In this document: piece after piece, positions 63,465 through 64,000 of the stretch | Layout of the letters: each line of letters starts with the position of its first letter | Position numbering within the stretch: position 1 is the first letter of the stretch | Assembly: GCA_039881145.1 (NCBI GenBank) | Contig: JAYKKI010000067.1 | Coordinates: 1,250,001 to 1,314,000, forward strand | Length of the DNA stretch: 64,000 bases | Direction of reading: 5' to 3' | From: Druceiella hillmani | Taxonomy: Eukaryota; Arthropoda; Insecta; Lepidoptera; Hepialidae | Position numbers and translations under genes: made by a program | Notes under the pieces: generated by a model | Databases searched by the model: none | What the model saw: only the letters and a program-made list of their open reading frames with translations | Told to the model about the DNA's origin: nothing

Positions 63465-63655
63465 CGCAGACGACCATTTTTTGTTGGTGAAGGTTGGTGG
63501 CCGATTCCCGGGTAGTCGGTCTGCCGATATAACGCATACGTAAAGAGGTGTGTGCCGCCGAATAAATTCATTCATCTATTTTATCACTTGCTCACTCGTA
63601 TGTTATATCCTCCTCTCCGAAACAACGCGGACGATTCCGAATCTCGACTGCGATC
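63465..63655. other. ~190-bp segment absent from the C1 copy
   Basis: Less AT-rich ('ggtggccgattcccgggta', 'cgactgcgatcgagagta') and lying between flanks that are almost adjacent in the 48.57-48.59 kb copy. It is either an insertion here or a deletion there. The 66-codon frame at 63,552-63,752 overlaps it and is unrecognised. Confidence 0.5.
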
Positions 63656-64000
63656 GAGAGTATCGGTCAGAATCGTACTTCTCACAAAAAACCGCATATC
63701 GAGTACTTACAGTGGGAATTTACTAGAAGTCAAGAATACATTTAAAAGTTAGATATAAACGGTAACGCTTATAAATGTTGAAAAAATAAATTTGAAATTT
63801 ATTTTTCATTCCATTATGTATTATATAAAAGTTAATCTCACCGTGTTTCTTCGTCGTCGTGTCTGTATGTTTAGTAAAATAGATAATTGTCAGTATTACT
63901 TGACATTTTTTGTGTCAAAAACAATTTGAGTTTCTTGAAGTTGAAGTGCCATTTTCAAACTAAATTTTTATATTTCCTGTATCGTACTGTATTTCAAGAA

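Larger units (their letters stand above)
62719..64000 (+). repeat. Right-hand continuation of the block, shared with the 46.4-48.9 kb copy
   Basis: It shares 'gtacattaaat', 'gcattcaataagtgt', 'tttctctaatcc', 'ataggaggaataaaat', 'gcagtcaatgtatt', 'accgcatatcgagtacttac' and 'tagaagtcaagaatacattt' with the C1 copy. It is cut by the window end. Confidence 0.8.

Overview
The window looks like AT-rich, gene-poor nuclear DNA of an arthropod, most probably an insect. I see no bacterial-style operons, rRNA, tRNA gene or CRISPR array, and no convincing intact host protein-coding gene. The open frames of 60-117 codons are what AT-rich sequence, (AT)n runs and palindromes produce by chance. The insect call rests on recognisable repeats: short dispersed repeats with GTCYGTC motifs (about 4.1, 5.1, 38.6 and 45.3 kb), a 'cccgctgctttgctcacgt'-type repeat ending in 'ataatattagt' (18.6-19.4 kb), and two decayed non-LTR retrotransposon tails of insect type. 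Their wording resembles repeats I remember from moths and butterflies. Lepidoptera is therefore my best guess, from memory and not from a search.

Layout. 0-13 kb: unique AT-rich sequence with a 230-bp foldback element (2.6 kb), two MITE-like inverted-repeat elements (3.4 and 7.6 kb), insect dispersed repeats (4.1-5.4 kb), and a GC-rich exon-like patch at 11.85-12.06 kb. 13-20 kb: scraps of former protein-coding sequence with nested foldbacks (13.1-13.95 kb), a half-copy of the foldback family (14.45 kb), a small GGTACC-bearing array (17.4 kb) and a trimer of the 'ataatattagt' repeat. 20-30 kb: microsatellites, a tRNA-like SINE head (26.25 kb), a 5 x ~135-bp array (26.76-27.44 kb) and a 10 x ~131-bp array (28.1-29.4 kb). 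30-45 kb: mostly unique AT-rich sequence, a second complete foldback copy (31.9 kb), a 6 x 31-bp array (36.3 kb), a GTCYGTC repeat (38.6 kb) and a jockey-like retrotransposon tail (39.7-40.2 kb).

45-64 kb is the most structured part. It holds three related copies of one long non-coding block: a diverged copy at about 45.0-48.95 kb, then two closely similar head-to-tail copies at 51,231-56,558 and 56,559-62,718, the last continuing into sequence shared with the first copy up to the window end. Each of the tandem units is itself made of older diverged subrepeats of about 1.1-1.4 kb. The second unit opens with a large foldback (arms of about 650 bp). Its left end coincides with the duplication junction, and the same arm is mostly deleted in the first unit. 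The 45-49 kb copy carries an RTE-like retrotransposon fragment and an (AT)n(GT)n(AT)n block that are missing at the matching places of the 61-64 kb copy.

Fifteen or so (AT)n-type microsatellites, some up to 80-140 bp, punctuate the window about every 4-5 kb. The DNA behaves like intergenic, heterochromatic or very long intronic sequence shaped by transposons, foldbacks, tandem arrays and segmental duplication. No genes were found that act together. All identities quoted are by eye; no alignment or database search was run.
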